From Ostreococcus lucimarinus CCE9901 (lineage: Eukaryota; Chlorophyta; Mamiellophyceae; Mamiellales; Bathycoccaceae), in the NCBI RefSeq assembly GCF_000092065.1, contig NC_009365.1, forward strand, positions 496,001 through 560,000: DNA of 64,000 nt. Reading direction: 5' to 3'. How positions within the stretch are numbered: position 1 is the first letter of the stretch; each line of letters opens with the position of its first letter. Under the pieces are notes generated by a model, which saw nothing but the letters and a program-made list of their open reading frames with translations, made no database searches and was not told the DNA's origin. Positions 17,403 to 26,468 of the stretch are shown here, piece after piece. The translations under genes and the position numbers were made by a program.

Positions 17403-18578
17403 ATGCGCGCGCGCGGCGTCGCGCGCGTCGCGTCGGGACGTCCATCGACGCGCGCGAGGCGCGTCGTCCATCGACGTCGCGCGCGCGCGTCGATGGACGA
17501 CGCGCGAGGCGCGAAGCGGGCGTCGCCGACGCGCGAGACGACGACGATGGCGAATCTGGACTCGGCGCTGGGGACGCGCGCGCGCGACGGCGACGGCGCG
17601 GCGACGCGCGAAGCGCGATCGACGCGCGACGAGGCGTCGGACGACGCGACGCGCGGGCGCGCGGATCCGCTGGCGGCGTACGACGCGGATCGGGATTGGC
17701 TCGGCGCGGGGCCGCGATGGGACGTCCCGCACGGCGGCGCGCGCTTCGCGGCGACGATGCTCGCCGTGGACGCGAGCTTCTACGCGGCGGGGTGCTTGGC
17801 GCCGATGGTTGAGCACGCGGCGAGGGCGAGTCGGGAAGGGCGGGACGCGCCCGAGAGCGCGGAGGCGCTGGCGGAGGATTTGCGACGCGCGTTCGACGAC
17901 CCGAGCGCGTTCGCGGATATTCTACTAGACGCGGAGATTATTCAAATCGCGCTCGGCGCGGGGATTTTGGCGCTGAGCGTGAAGAAGTTCGCGCCGCTGC
18001 CGTTGGGGTGGTTTAACGATGCGTTCTCGTCGAGTGATGCGGCGGTCAACGCGACGGGTCGCGACGCGTCGAAGTGGAAGCGAGACGCCGCGGCCAAGGC
18101 GCAAAACGAACGCGCGAGCGCGAGCGCGAGCGAGGCGGGAAGGGCGATTTTAGGCACGTTTTTAGGCGTCGCGCTCGTGACGTGGGTTTTGTACGCCGCG
18201 GGATTACGCGGAGGCGATGGGAATGGGTCGTCTAGCGTAGACGTCATCGAAAAGGCGTTCGCGGCGGGCCCTCACGGAATCGCGAATCTCGTCGTCACGA
18301 CGGTGATTTTGGCGCCGATTTTTGAGGAGACCGTGTTTCGCGGGTACATGTTGCCGTCGCTCACGAAATTTATGGACACCACCCCAGCCATCGGGGTGTC
18401 GGCGCTGATTTTCGCGTTGATTCACCAGCACGGCGTCGGCGACACGGTGCAACTCGTCGCCGTTGGGTTGGCGACGGGCATCGTGTACGCGAGGACGAGA
18501 AACTTGGCAGCATCCATCGCGGTGCACGCGGCGTTCAACGCGAGCGTCATCGCGTTGTTCGCTTTGTGGGTAAGTTGA
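17403..18578 (+). CDS. CPBP (CAAX/Abi-type) intramembrane metalloprotease, plastid-targeted
   Basis: About 391 residues. The first ~80 are Arg/Ala/Thr-rich and resemble a transit peptide. The C-terminal ~150 residues form several hydrophobic helices with the CPBP motifs: E-E-T-V-F-R-G (motif 1, EExxxR), the histidine motif FALIHQHGVGD (motif 2), and the final HAAFN. Rce1/CPBP enzymes cleave substrates within or near membranes. Plant plastid members include SCO4/BCM-type proteins. No substrate can be assigned. An alternative ATG at 17493 would shorten the presequence. Confidence 0.85.
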   Translation: MRARGVARVASGRPSTRARRVVHRRRARASMDDARGAKRASPTRETTTMANLDSALGTRARDGDGAATREARSTRDEASDDATRGRADPLAAYDADRDWLGAGPRWDVPHGGARFAATMLAVDASFYAAGCLAPMVEHAARASREGRDAPESAEALAEDLRRAFDDPSAFADILLDAEIIQIALGAGILALSVKKFAPLPLGWFNDAFSSSDAAVNATGRDASKWKRDAAAKAQNERASASASEAGRAILGTFLGVALVTWVLYAAGLRGGDGNGSSSVDVIEKAFAAGPHGIANLVVTTVILAPIFEETVFRGYMLPSLTKFMDTTPAIGVSALIFALIHQHGVGDTVQLVAVGLATGIVYARTRNLAASIAVHAAFNASVIALFALWVS

Positions 18579-18616
18579 GCGAGTAACGCAGCAACTAGTA
18601 TATTTTATTCAATTGA

Positions 18617-19762
18617 TTACGCGCTAGAAAGAAATTCATCCGCGTCCAACGCTCGGCGCACGCTAAATCGCTCGTTCGGATCGACGGCGGCTAATCTCGT
18701 GATCGTCGCCCACGCGCCCAATTCATCCAATAATGTGAAATCATTCACCCCTGGCACGCACACCTCGCGACGCCAAAGGTCTAAATCTCCCCCGCACGCG
18801 TCAATATCCTTTCGCGCGCGCACGATGGCGCTTTCCCCGCGAAGAGACGGCACGCCGCATCTGAGGAGCGTGACGCCGAGCGAGTACGCATCGAGCAACA
18901 CCGTCGGTGGCTCTCCACTCGGCTCGAGCGTAAAACCATTCGCGGAACTCGCTTCGGCGTTTTTCTTCCTCCCGAACAACCCACCGATGCTCGGAAATCC
19001 ACCGAGCGGCGGCGAACTCGCCACTTTACGAAACTGCTCCGGAGCGCCGTACGTCGGATCAAATATCGCCTCCGCGCCGTCCATATTCCGACCCGTCTGC
19101 ACGTCCGCGCACGCCCCCACGTCGCACAACAACGTCCGCTTTCGTGCGTCGGATAAAATGACATTCGCCGGTTTCACATCCCTGTGTATCATATCGAACG
19201 CGTGCACCGACGCCACGGCTCGCGCGAGCGTCGACGCGAGAAATCGAAACGCCGCCGCGTCGTCGCTCAAATCCCCAAACGTCTCCCTCGCCAGCGCCAG
19301 CCCATCGCCGCGCGCGAGAACGTCCTCTAAAGTCACTCGTCCGACGTCTTCCCACACGAGCCACTGTCCGACGCCGGCGGCGCCCATGAAGGGCGCGACG
19401 CCGTCGCAGTCGCGCAGCGCTCGCGCGCTCTCGAGCTCGTCCGCGTAAAAGCTTTCCACGTCCCGGCCTCGCACGTCCACGCGATACCGCTTGGCGACGA
19501 CGTTCGCAGAATCCTCGTACGTGCCGCGGAAGCACTCGGAGAAGGCGCCGCGACCGACGACGGCGCGCTCGTCGATGCGAAGTTTCGCGAGCGTGAGCTC
19601 CGGGACAGCCGATGTCCCGGAGGTGAAATCCGCGCCGTCTTGCTCGTAAAACGAGCGCCGTCGGCCGAGCGCCGTTCGAGATCGCGCGCGCGCGCGTTGC
19701 GACGCCGTGCGCGCGCGTGCGAGGGCGCGCGCGGGCGCGGGCGTCGATGGACGCGCGCGCAT
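18617..19762 (-). CDS. STN7/Stt7-like protein kinase, probably plastid
   Basis: 381 residues with an Arg/Ala-rich presequence. The kinase domain has a glycine loop VGRGAFSECFRG, lysine in VVAKRY, catalytic loop HRDVKPANVILS, a DFG replaced by DVG (LLCDVGACAD), and a DPTYGAPEQF activation segment. The DxG followed by Ala-rich sequence and D-P-x-Y-x-A-P-E-Q are hallmarks of the thylakoid state-transition kinases STN7/STN8/Stt7. An insertion of ~45 residues after APEQ, and the S-L-R-G-E following C-G-V-P, also fit that group. I do not see the N-terminal transmembrane anchor and lumenal cysteines of STN7, so it may be a soluble relative. It lies 80 bp downstream of the SDR gene on the same strand. 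Confidence 0.8.
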   Translation of the reverse strand: MRARPSTPAPARALARARTASQRARARSRTALGRRRSFYEQDGADFTSGTSAVPELTLAKLRIDERAVVGRGAFSECFRGTYEDSANVVAKRYRVDVRGRDVESFYADELESARALRDCDGVAPFMGAAGVGQWLVWEDVGRVTLEDVLARGDGLALARETFGDLSDDAAAFRFLASTLARAVASVHAFDMIHRDVKPANVILSDARKRTLLCDVGACADVQTGRNMDGAEAIFDPTYGAPEQFRKVASSPPLGGFPSIGGLFGRKKNAEASSANGFTLEPSGEPPTVLLDAYSLGVTLLRCGVPSLRGESAIVRARKDIDACGGDLDLWRREVCVPGVNDFTLLDELGAWATITRLAAVDPNERFSVRRALDADEFLSSA

Positions 19763-19842
19763 GGCGTCGCGTTGTGCGGACGAGCGCGCGAGCCGAGTAC
19801 GATTTCGATCGAGTCAACGCGCTCGCACGAGTTACATGACGC

Positions 19843-20781
19843 CTACACCGAGTCGAAGAGTTTTTGCCACTTCTGCACGTCGTCCTGCGGGCCGTCGCCG
19901 CCCTCGGTGCTTCCGAGCTCGTACGCTCGACCGGCGGCGCTCGCGCACACGAGCGCCGCGCACGCGGCTTCGGCGACGACGAGCCTGGACGTCGCTTCGG
20001 GCAGCAGCTTGTCGTCGCCACCGCCGATCTGCACGTCACGACGCGCGCCAGACGTCGCCTTGAGCAGGGTGTTTAAATCGTACGACGTGTACGGGCCGTC
20101 GGTGAGTCGACCGGGGCGTAAAATCGTATACGGCAACCCGGAATTCTCCACGCACTCCTCACCCTTCCTCTTCCACTTCAGCACCCCGAACGCGTTCAAG
20201 ACGACGAACGGCATCACGTTCGTTCTCAAAACGCCCACGCTGGACACGAAGACGAATCGCTTCAAATTCGGCGCTAATTTCTTCGTCGCCTCGACGACGT
20301 TTCGCGCGCCGACGTAATCCGTCGCCTCCGGCCCGTTCGTAAACTTCCCATCCTCATCCCGCCATCGCGCGCTCGGAAACGCCGTCGTCCCGAGACAACA
20401 CACCACCGCCTCGACGTCGCCGTCGAACGCGCCCGACGCCTCGATCGAACGCGCGTCTCGACAATCGACGCCGCCGACGCTTCGCGGCCCCGTCGTCGTC
20501 GTCTCCTCCGTCCCGCGCCCTCTCGACACCGCCACGACGTCGTACCCGCGCGCGTGCAGTTTCGCGCAGATCACCTGTCCGACCCCACCGCGCGCGCCGA
20601 CGACGACGACGCGCGCCCCGCGCCCTATCGTCGTCGTCGTCGTCGTCGTCCCGTTCCCATTCGCATTCGCATTCGCGCCGCCGCGTCGTCGCCCTCGCGC
20701 GTCGCGTCGTCGCCGACGGTCCACCGCCCCGCGCGACCGCACCGCGACGACCGCCGCGTCTCTCGCGCGCGCCGTCGACAT
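19843..20781 (-). CDS. NAD(P)-binding atypical SDR (NmrA/TIC62-like), plastid
   Basis: 312 residues. After an Arg-rich presequence the Rossmann fold begins with VVVVGARGGVGQVICAKL (GxxGxxG). It continues with CCLGTTAFPS, FVFVSSVGV and a YTILRPGRLTDGPYTSYDL segment typical of atypical SDRs such as plant At5g02240 and the TIC62 N-domain. The YxxxK active site of classical SDRs is absent, as in that group. The likely role is a plastid dinucleotide-dependent redox or regulatory protein. The substrate is unknown. The in-frame extension to 20862 lacks an ATG and is low complexity, so 20781 is used. Confidence 0.8.
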   Translation of the reverse strand: MSTARARDAAVVAVRSRGAVDRRRRRDARGRRRGGANANANGNGTTTTTTTIGRGARVVVVGARGGVGQVICAKLHARGYDVVAVSRGRGTEETTTTGPRSVGGVDCRDARSIEASGAFDGDVEAVVCCLGTTAFPSARWRDEDGKFTNGPEATDYVGARNVVEATKKLAPNLKRFVFVSSVGVLRTNVMPFVVLNAFGVLKWKRKGEECVENSGLPYTILRPGRLTDGPYTSYDLNTLLKATSGARRDVQIGGGDDKLLPEATSRLVVAEAACAALVCASAAGRAYELGSTEGGDGPQDDVQKWQKLFDSV

Positions 20782-20977
20782 CGCGCGTCGCGTCGTCGCC
20801 TGGCGCCGCGACCGTCGACGCGATGCCCCTGAACCCTCGATAAATCTCTCCCGTGTGCACAAACACTACGAACAGTACTAAAACGCACGTCAATCATTAC
20901 ATAGCGATAAAGGACATAGAATGCGCGTAAACGAACGGCCGAGCGCGACCGACGCGCGCGCCACATCGCGCCCGACC
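20782..20977. promoter_or_regulatory. Divergent intergenic region, SDR / glucose-6-phosphate isomerase
   Basis: About 200 bp between divergently transcribed genes. It contains the only AT-rich patch of the area (near 20850-20920, with CATTACATAGCGATAAAGG), a plausible core promoter. No coding sequence is seen. Confidence 0.35.
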
Positions 20978-23159
20978 ATGCGCGCGGCGCTCGTCGCGAG
21001 CGGTGGAGGTGCGCGACGCGACGCGACGCGCGCGACGCGCGCGAAACCAAACGCGACGCGACGCGCGCGCGCCTCGAACGCGCGATGGACGACGCGCGAA
21101 ACGCGAAAACGATGGCGTCTCGAGACGAACGATCGACGGATCGACTGACGACGACGACGACGACGACGACGATAGGAATCGCGCGCGTGAGTCGCGAACG
21201 AAAGACGCGAAGCGGACGCGTTAAGGATAGACTCGCGATGCGAGCGACGCCGGCGAGCGCGCAGGCGGCGGCGACGGCGGTGAAGGTGCGACGACGACGA
21301 CGAGACGCGGCGACGCGAGACGAGCGGACGACGCGCGCGGACGACGAGACGCGGAGACTGACGAAGGCGCGACGCGATGGACGCGGATGGGGACGCAGGG
21401 CGGCACGGCGCTGATAAGCACGACGGCGGAGTGGCGAGCGCTGAAGGAACACTTCGCGAATGAGATCGATAAGACGCACCTGAGAGATTTGATCGCGGAC
21501 GCGAAGCGATGCGAGGAGCTCGTGATTGAGAGCGACGGGGTGTACTGCGACTTTGCGAGACAGCGAGTGACGCACGATACGATGACGAAGTTGTACGATC
21601 TCGCGCGCGCGGCGGGGGTGAAGGAGAAGATCAATGCGATGTTTAATGGGGAGGCGATCAACTCCACGGAGAACCGGGCGGTTTTGCACGTCGCGACGCG
21701 GGCGCCGAAGGATAAGGTGATCAACGTCGACGGGAAAAACGTGGTGCCGGACGTGCACGACGTCTTGGATAAGATTAAGGACTTTTCTGAGCGCGTGCGC
21801 AACGGGGAATGGGTCGGGGAAACGGGTAAGCCGTTGAAGGATGTCGTGGCGATCGGGATTGGTGGATCTTTCCTCGGCCCGCTCTTCGTGCACACGTCGT
21901 TGCGCACGAACCCGGAAGCCGCCGACGAGGCGCGAGGGCGTCAGCTTCGGTTTTTGGCCAACGTCGACCCGGTCGACGTCGCTCGCTCGTTAAACGGTTT
22001 GGATCCGGAAACGACGCTCGTGATCGTGGTTTCGAAGACGTTCACCACGGCGGAGACTATGTTGAACGCGCGCACCGTGCGCGCGTGGATTCGCGCGTCC
22101 CTCGGCGAAGCCGCGGTGTCAAAGCACATGGTGGCCATTTCGACCAACTTGAAGCTCGTTGAAGAGTTTGGCATCGACCCTGATAACGCTTTCGCCTTCT
22201 GGGATTGGGTTGGCGGGCGATACTCCGTGTGCAGCGCCGTGGGGATGTTGCCGCTTTCGCTCCAGTACGGCTACGACACGATGGAGCAATTCTTGAAGGG
22301 CGCGTGGTCGATGGATCAACACTTTGCCAACGCGCCGTTCGAGAAGAACTTACCGCTGACGCTCGGTATGTTGTCCGTGTGGAACGTCAGCTTCCTGGAT
22401 TGTCCGGCTCGCGCCATTTTGCCGTACACGCAAGCGCTCGCCAAGCTCGCGCCGCACATTCAGCAAGTCGCGATGGAATCCAACGGTAAGGGCGTCGCCA
22501 TCGACGGCACCCCGCTCGATTACGAAACCGGTGAGATTGATTTCGGTGAGCCCGGTACGAATGGTCAGCACTCCTTCTACCAGCTCATTCATCAAGGTCG
22601 CACGATTCCGTGCGATTTCATCGGCATCATCAAATCGCAGCAAAGCGTGTACTTGAAGGGTGAAATCGTCTCCAACCACGACGAGTTGATGTGCAACTTC
22701 TTCGCCCAAGCCGACGCGCTCGCGGTTGGGAAATCCGCCATCGAGCTTCGTGCGGAATCTTGCCCGGATGCGTTGATCCCGCATAAGACTTTCACCGGTA
22801 ACCGTCCGTCGTTATCCATTTTGCTCCCCGAGCTCAACGCGTACACCACCGGTCAGCTCTTGTCGCTCTACGAGCACCGCGTCGCGACGCAAGGCTTCGT
22901 CTGGGGCTTGAACTCGTTCGATCAATGGGGCGTCGAGCTCGGCAAGGTGCTCGCCTCCCGCGTGCGCACGTCCATGAACAGCAAGCGCACCAAGGGTGAA
23001 ATCATGACCCCCGGCGACGGCTTCAACCCGTCCACCACCGCCCTGTTGAACCGCTACCTCGCGGGCAAGGCGAAGCTCATCTATCCGGAGCCCAAGGACG
23101 TGTTCCCGTGCGATTTGATCGACGGCGACGAGTGCCGTCCGCCCACGTCGTACGTATGA
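20978..23159 (+). CDS. GPI: Glucose-6-phosphate isomerase (inferred three exons)
   Basis: Interconverts glucose-6-P and fructose-6-P. The main exon, 21399-23159, encodes [19 protein letters not shown] onward, including [45 protein letters not shown] (GPI signature region) and the C-terminal [28 protein letters not shown]. Upstream I infer two short exons, 20978-21008 and 21176-21285. Intron 1 (21009-21175) and intron 2 (21286-21398) both start GTGCG and have GACTGAC near the 3' end. They end GATAG and CGCAG, and the frame stays open across both joins (phases 1 and 0). This gives 633 residues, with a basic N-terminal extension that could be a plastid transit peptide. A shorter form starting at the ATG 21238 (MRATPASAQ) would resemble cytosolic plant GPI. 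The isomerase itself is certain; the 5' end is inferred. Confidence 0.9.
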
Positions 23160-23238
23160 TCGCGCTCGACCGCGGCGTACATGTAACAAGCACACTAAAT
23201 TCGCGAGCGCCTTCCCCCTCGCGCGCGTCGCGCCTCGC

Positions 23239-23313
23239 CTCGCCGGCTGACGCGGACGCGTCGACGCATCGCGACGCGATCACATCGTCGCGCCGCGCGC
23301 GTCAGCCGGCGAG
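23239..23313. repeat. 16-bp perfect inverted repeat
   Basis: CTCGCCGGCTGACGCG at 23239-23254 is exactly reverse-complemented at 23298-23313, leaving a 43-bp spacer. It lies in the gap between GPI and the DUF2358-like gene (both plus strand). It could form a hairpin at the GPI 3' end or a palindromic protein site for the downstream promoter. Confidence 0.85.
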
Positions 23314-23369
23314 CGTCGACGCTCCGAGCGCGCGAAAGAGCGCGACGAACCGTTCGCGTCGCGCGCGCG

Positions 23370-24218
23370 ATGGCCTCGCGCGCGTCCGCGCCGTCGGCGC
23401 GCGCGACGTCGACGAAAACTCGGCGCGCGACGGGGAATCATCGCCGAACGATGATCGCGCGTCTCGCGCGTTCGCGCGTCGCGCGCGCGTCGAACGGCGA
23501 GGGAGACGAAGAATTTCGAGCGTCCGTGGATGGATTGAGGGAACCGTGCGACGATTTCGTGTGCAAGAGCTCGCCCGCGGTGGAGAACACGCTAAAGTCG
23601 TTGATTAAGGACATCAACGCGGCGCGAGGGACGAATCGAAGCGCGGCGCCGTACTCGCCCGACGTGACGTACGACGACGGCGCGCTGCGATTCGCGGGGA
23701 GCGAAAAGTATAAGCGGTACTGCTCGTACATCGAGAATAATCTGAGGCAGGTGACGACGAGGGTGACGGAGATATCGATGGAGGGGTCGCTGGACGTCGC
23801 GACGGTGAAGTGGGAGTTGAACGCGGTGAACGACATCGGAAGAGTCGGCGTGGACGTGACGGCGACGTATAAGATGAATTTGATCACGGGGCGAGTGTTG
23901 GAACACAGAGAGCAATGGGTGGTGAATCCAGCGAGGACGGATGCGCAGGCGGGGGCGTTGTTGGAGTCGACGCGAAAGGCGCACGCGTTGCCGCTCAACG
24001 CCATGGAGGTGGCGGACGAGGCGAAGAAGAAGTTTCGAGAGATTTCGAAATCGTTCGCGTCGGAGGACGACCAAGAAAATAGTAACATATACGTCGACCC
24101 GAACGACCCGATGAAGTTTTTCCAGCAAGACGACACGTCAAAGACGGATCTCTTGCAGTTGAGTCTCGTCGCCGCCGTCATCTATCTCCTGACGAAGGTT
24201 TTTCAAGTCTTGAATTGA
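23370..24218 (+). CDS. DUF2358-like plastid protein with C-terminal membrane anchor
   Basis: 282 residues with an Arg/Ala/Thr-rich N-terminus resembling a transit peptide. The central ~120 residues (SPDVTYDDGALRFAGSEKYKRYCSYI...VKWELNAV...ATYKMNLITGRVLEHREQWVV) look like the SnoaL/NTF2-like fold of the DUF2358 family, found in plastids and cyanobacteria. The protein ends in a single hydrophobic helix (LLQLSLVAAVIYLLTKVFQVL) preceded by an acidic linker. No catalytic role is known for this family and I do not assign one. It converges with the DnaJ gene 33 bp downstream. Confidence 0.65.
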   Translation: MASRASAPSARATSTKTRRATGNHRRTMIARLARSRVARASNGEGDEEFRASVDGLREPCDDFVCKSSPAVENTLKSLIKDINAARGTNRSAAPYSPDVTYDDGALRFAGSEKYKRYCSYIENNLRQVTTRVTEISMEGSLDVATVKWELNAVNDIGRVGVDVTATYKMNLITGRVLEHREQWVVNPARTDAQAGALLESTRKAHALPLNAMEVADEAKKKFREISKSFASEDDQENSNIYVDPNDPMKFFQQDDTSKTDLLQLSLVAAVIYLLTKVFQVLN

Positions 24219-24251
24219 TATCGCTGTAATATTTATCACATCTGTGCCGCG

Positions 24252-25238
24252 CTATTCGATATCGTACGAGTCGCCAAACATCATGCGTCTCGCTTCGCCT
24301 TCCGAGCGAAGATGCTTGAGCGCCGTCGCAGCGCGCCGATCGACGCTGCCTCCTCCGCTCGAGCCACCGTCTCGCCGTCCTTTGTTCTTCCCTTTCTTTT
24401 TCCCTCGCCTCCTTAAAGACGTCACCGCGTCTTCGCCGTCCCGTCCCGACGCTGACGCCGACGCCGACGTCGAAGCATCGCTCGTCTCCGTCGCCTCCGT
24501 CGTCTCCGCCTTCTCGTTCTCCGGAATGCGTCCTCGCAGTCTCGCGAGTAACTTCCCACCCGTCGTGTGCTCCCATCCCGTCAAATCCGTCAGCCCAAAC
24601 TCCACCAAAAACTCTTCAAAATATTCCTCCGCCGTCACGCGATCGGGCTTTGGTAAGTTCTTATTCCTACTCTTTAACTTTTGCAAATAAAAGGCGCTCT
24701 GCATCAACGATTGCTTGTCCGCCGCTCTCGAAGTGTACTGCGCCACCGAAACGAACGACACACAAAACGCCGTAAACACCGTCATCACCAACCATGCGCT
24801 GAATTTCACCTCCTCCTTATCAAACGCGCTTCTCTTTCCAAATTTCGGTCTCGCAAACTTCGGCAACGACGCGATGACGTCGTCGTACTCTTTCCGCAGC
24901 GTCTCGTCGAGCAAAATTTTCTTCGCCTCGGCGATGACTTCAAAATGTTTCTTCGCCTTTTGGCGCTGCGCACGGTCCATCTCCTTCGGCAGTTTGTCCG
25001 GGTGCAAGCTCAGGGCGAGTTTACGGTACTTCTTCGCGATGATCGTGCTATTGGCGTCTCGTGCGACGTCCAGAGCGCCGTAAAAGTCGTTTCGAGCGTA
25101 GTGGATGAACTCATAGGTTGTCGACGCTTCGACGCCGCGCACGCGCGACGCGACGCACGCAAACGCGGATGCGCACGCGAACAAGGTCACATACCACGTC
25201 GCACGTCGGCGCGTCGCACGCGAACGCGCGTTCGACAT
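24252..25238 (-). CDS. ER-type DnaJ (J-domain) membrane protein
   Basis: 328 residues: a signal sequence (WYVTLFACASAFACVAS), then a J domain (FYGALDVARDANSTIIAKKYRKLALSLHPDK, with HPD at about residue 80) and a membrane helix (FSAWLVMTVFTAFCVSFVSVAQY). A hydrophilic C-terminal region follows, with an Arg/Lys/Gly-rich patch and a final acidic end. The layout of signal, lumenal J domain, one membrane span and cytosolic tail resembles ERdj1/DNAJC1- or DNAJC25-type co-chaperones, which recruit Hsp70/BiP. The exact subfamily is not clear. The C-terminal GRRDGGSSGGG tract is low complexity. Confidence 0.8.
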   Translation of the reverse strand: MSNARSRATRRRATWYVTLFACASAFACVASRVRGVEASTTYEFIHYARNDFYGALDVARDANSTIIAKKYRKLALSLHPDKLPKEMDRAQRQKAKKHFEVIAEAKKILLDETLRKEYDDVIASLPKFARPKFGKRSAFDKEEVKFSAWLVMTVFTAFCVSFVSVAQYTSRAADKQSLMQSAFYLQKLKSRNKNLPKPDRVTAEEYFEEFLVEFGLTDLTGWEHTTGGKLLARLRGRIPENEKAETTEATETSDASTSASASASGRDGEDAVTSLRRRGKKKGKNKGRRDGGSSGGGSVDRRAATALKHLRSEGEARRMMFGDSYDIE

Positions 25239-25379
25239 CGAGTCTCGTCGCTCGAGCGCGGGAATGTGTGGTTCTCGTCGTCTGGGCGGCGCTCGGGCGC
25301 CGCCGCGTCTCAGTTGTTTTTACAAACGCGCTATTCGCTGCGGCGCGTCGATGGTTTCGACGCGACGGTGACTGTGACT

Positions 25380-26402
25380 CTAATTTTTCGACTTTTTCCT
25401 AGGTGACCCGAACGCGTGCTCCGGTGGGCCTTGCGCATCGACGGCGCGAAGCGCGACGTCGCGCTCGACCTCGTCGATCATGGAGAACAAAAATTCGCCC
25501 AGCTCGTCGTCGGCGTCCATGAGGGATTGCATGACGTTCTCCACCGTGCCCTCGTCGATGAGTTCGCCCTTCGCTGGATCACCGTATTTCGACAGTTGCA
25601 CCTTACCGCGACCGCCGAGCGCGCCGACGATGACGTCCGCCATCTTCTTTTGCGCCGCGCCGTCGGCGAGCTCTGGCATGTGAAACGGACGCAGCGACCC
25701 GAGCGGCGCCTTCGCGCTCAACGGCGTCAGTTTCGGCGTCCCGTGCATCGATCGCGCCCCACTCGTAGACGCGACCGCGTTCCCGTTCGCCGTCGGCCCT
25801 CGTCCGGGAACGAACCGTTTCGGCGCCACGCTCGCCTTTTTCCGTCGATTCGAACCCGCCGGCGCCGGCGCCGCATCCGCCGCTCGTCTCGTCGCCGCGA
25901 TTTCCCTCTCCACGATTTCCTCCGATTCCGACTCCGACCTTTCGTCGTCATCCACCGCATCGCTCTCGCTCCCCGACGCTCCGCTCGCGTCGTCTCTCGT
26001 CCCTCTCCGTCCCCGTCCGCGTCCTTCGTCTCGCGACTTCGACTCGCGTCCCGCCAGCGCGTCGTCGATCACCTTCATCATCTTCCCCACCACTCCCGTG
26101 CAATGTCGTCGTCGATGCTCCGCGTCCTTCAACCGCACGTATTCATCGATCACGCGCTTCAAATCCTTCGTCTTTCTCCCCCCTCCGCGCGGCGCGTCGT
26201 CGCCGAGCGTCGTCGCCGCGTCTTTTAAAAACGCCTTTCTCGCGCCTTCGTACCCTTGTCGTTCGAGATAGCGCAGCACGACGCGCGCGACGTCCGCGTC
26301 GTCCACGCGCGCGGGTTTCGTCGCGCGCTTCATCGTCGCGCGCGCGTCGGAAGAGCGCGTCGCGGCGGCGTGTGACGCGCCGATGAGGATTCGCGCTGAC
26401 AT
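25380..26402 (-). CDS. LisH-motif protein of unknown function
   Basis: 340 residues. Residues ~35-65 (DDADVARVVLRYLERQGYEGARKAFLKDA) form a clear LisH dimerisation motif. A long acidic and Ser-rich middle is followed by a conserved-looking C-terminal ~90 residues (SLRPFHMPELADG..KKMADVIVGALGG...MQSLMDADDELGEFLFSMIDE) that I cannot assign. A basic tail, SPRKKSKN, could be a nuclear signal. The start is the ATG at 26402, only 66 bp from the start of the divergent lipoamide dehydrogenase gene. An ATG at 26333 just before the LisH motif is equally possible. Confidence 0.6.
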   Translation of the reverse strand: MSARILIGASHAAATRSSDARATMKRATKPARVDDADVARVVLRYLERQGYEGARKAFLKDAATTLGDDAPRGGGRKTKDLKRVIDEYVRLKDAEHRRRHCTGVVGKMMKVIDDALAGRESKSRDEGRGRGRRGTRDDASGASGSESDAVDDDERSESESEEIVEREIAATRRAADAAPAPAGSNRRKKASVAPKRFVPGRGPTANGNAVASTSGARSMHGTPKLTPLSAKAPLGSLRPFHMPELADGAAQKKMADVIVGALGGRGKVQLSKYGDPAKGELIDEGTVENVMQSLMDADDELGEFLFSMIDEVERDVALRAVDAQGPPEHAFGSPRKKSKN

Positions 26403-26468
26403 CGTTATCTAACCGTCGTCGTCATTCCGCGACGCGACGCGCTCTTCCGACGCCGAGACGCGCGCGCG
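26403..26468. promoter_or_regulatory. 66-bp divergent promoter, LisH protein / lipoamide dehydrogenase
   Basis: Only 66 bp separate the first ATGs of two genes on opposite strands, so both core promoters and leaders must share or overlap this sequence. If the LisH gene starts at 26333, the gap is 135 bp. No TATA element is visible. Confidence 0.5.
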
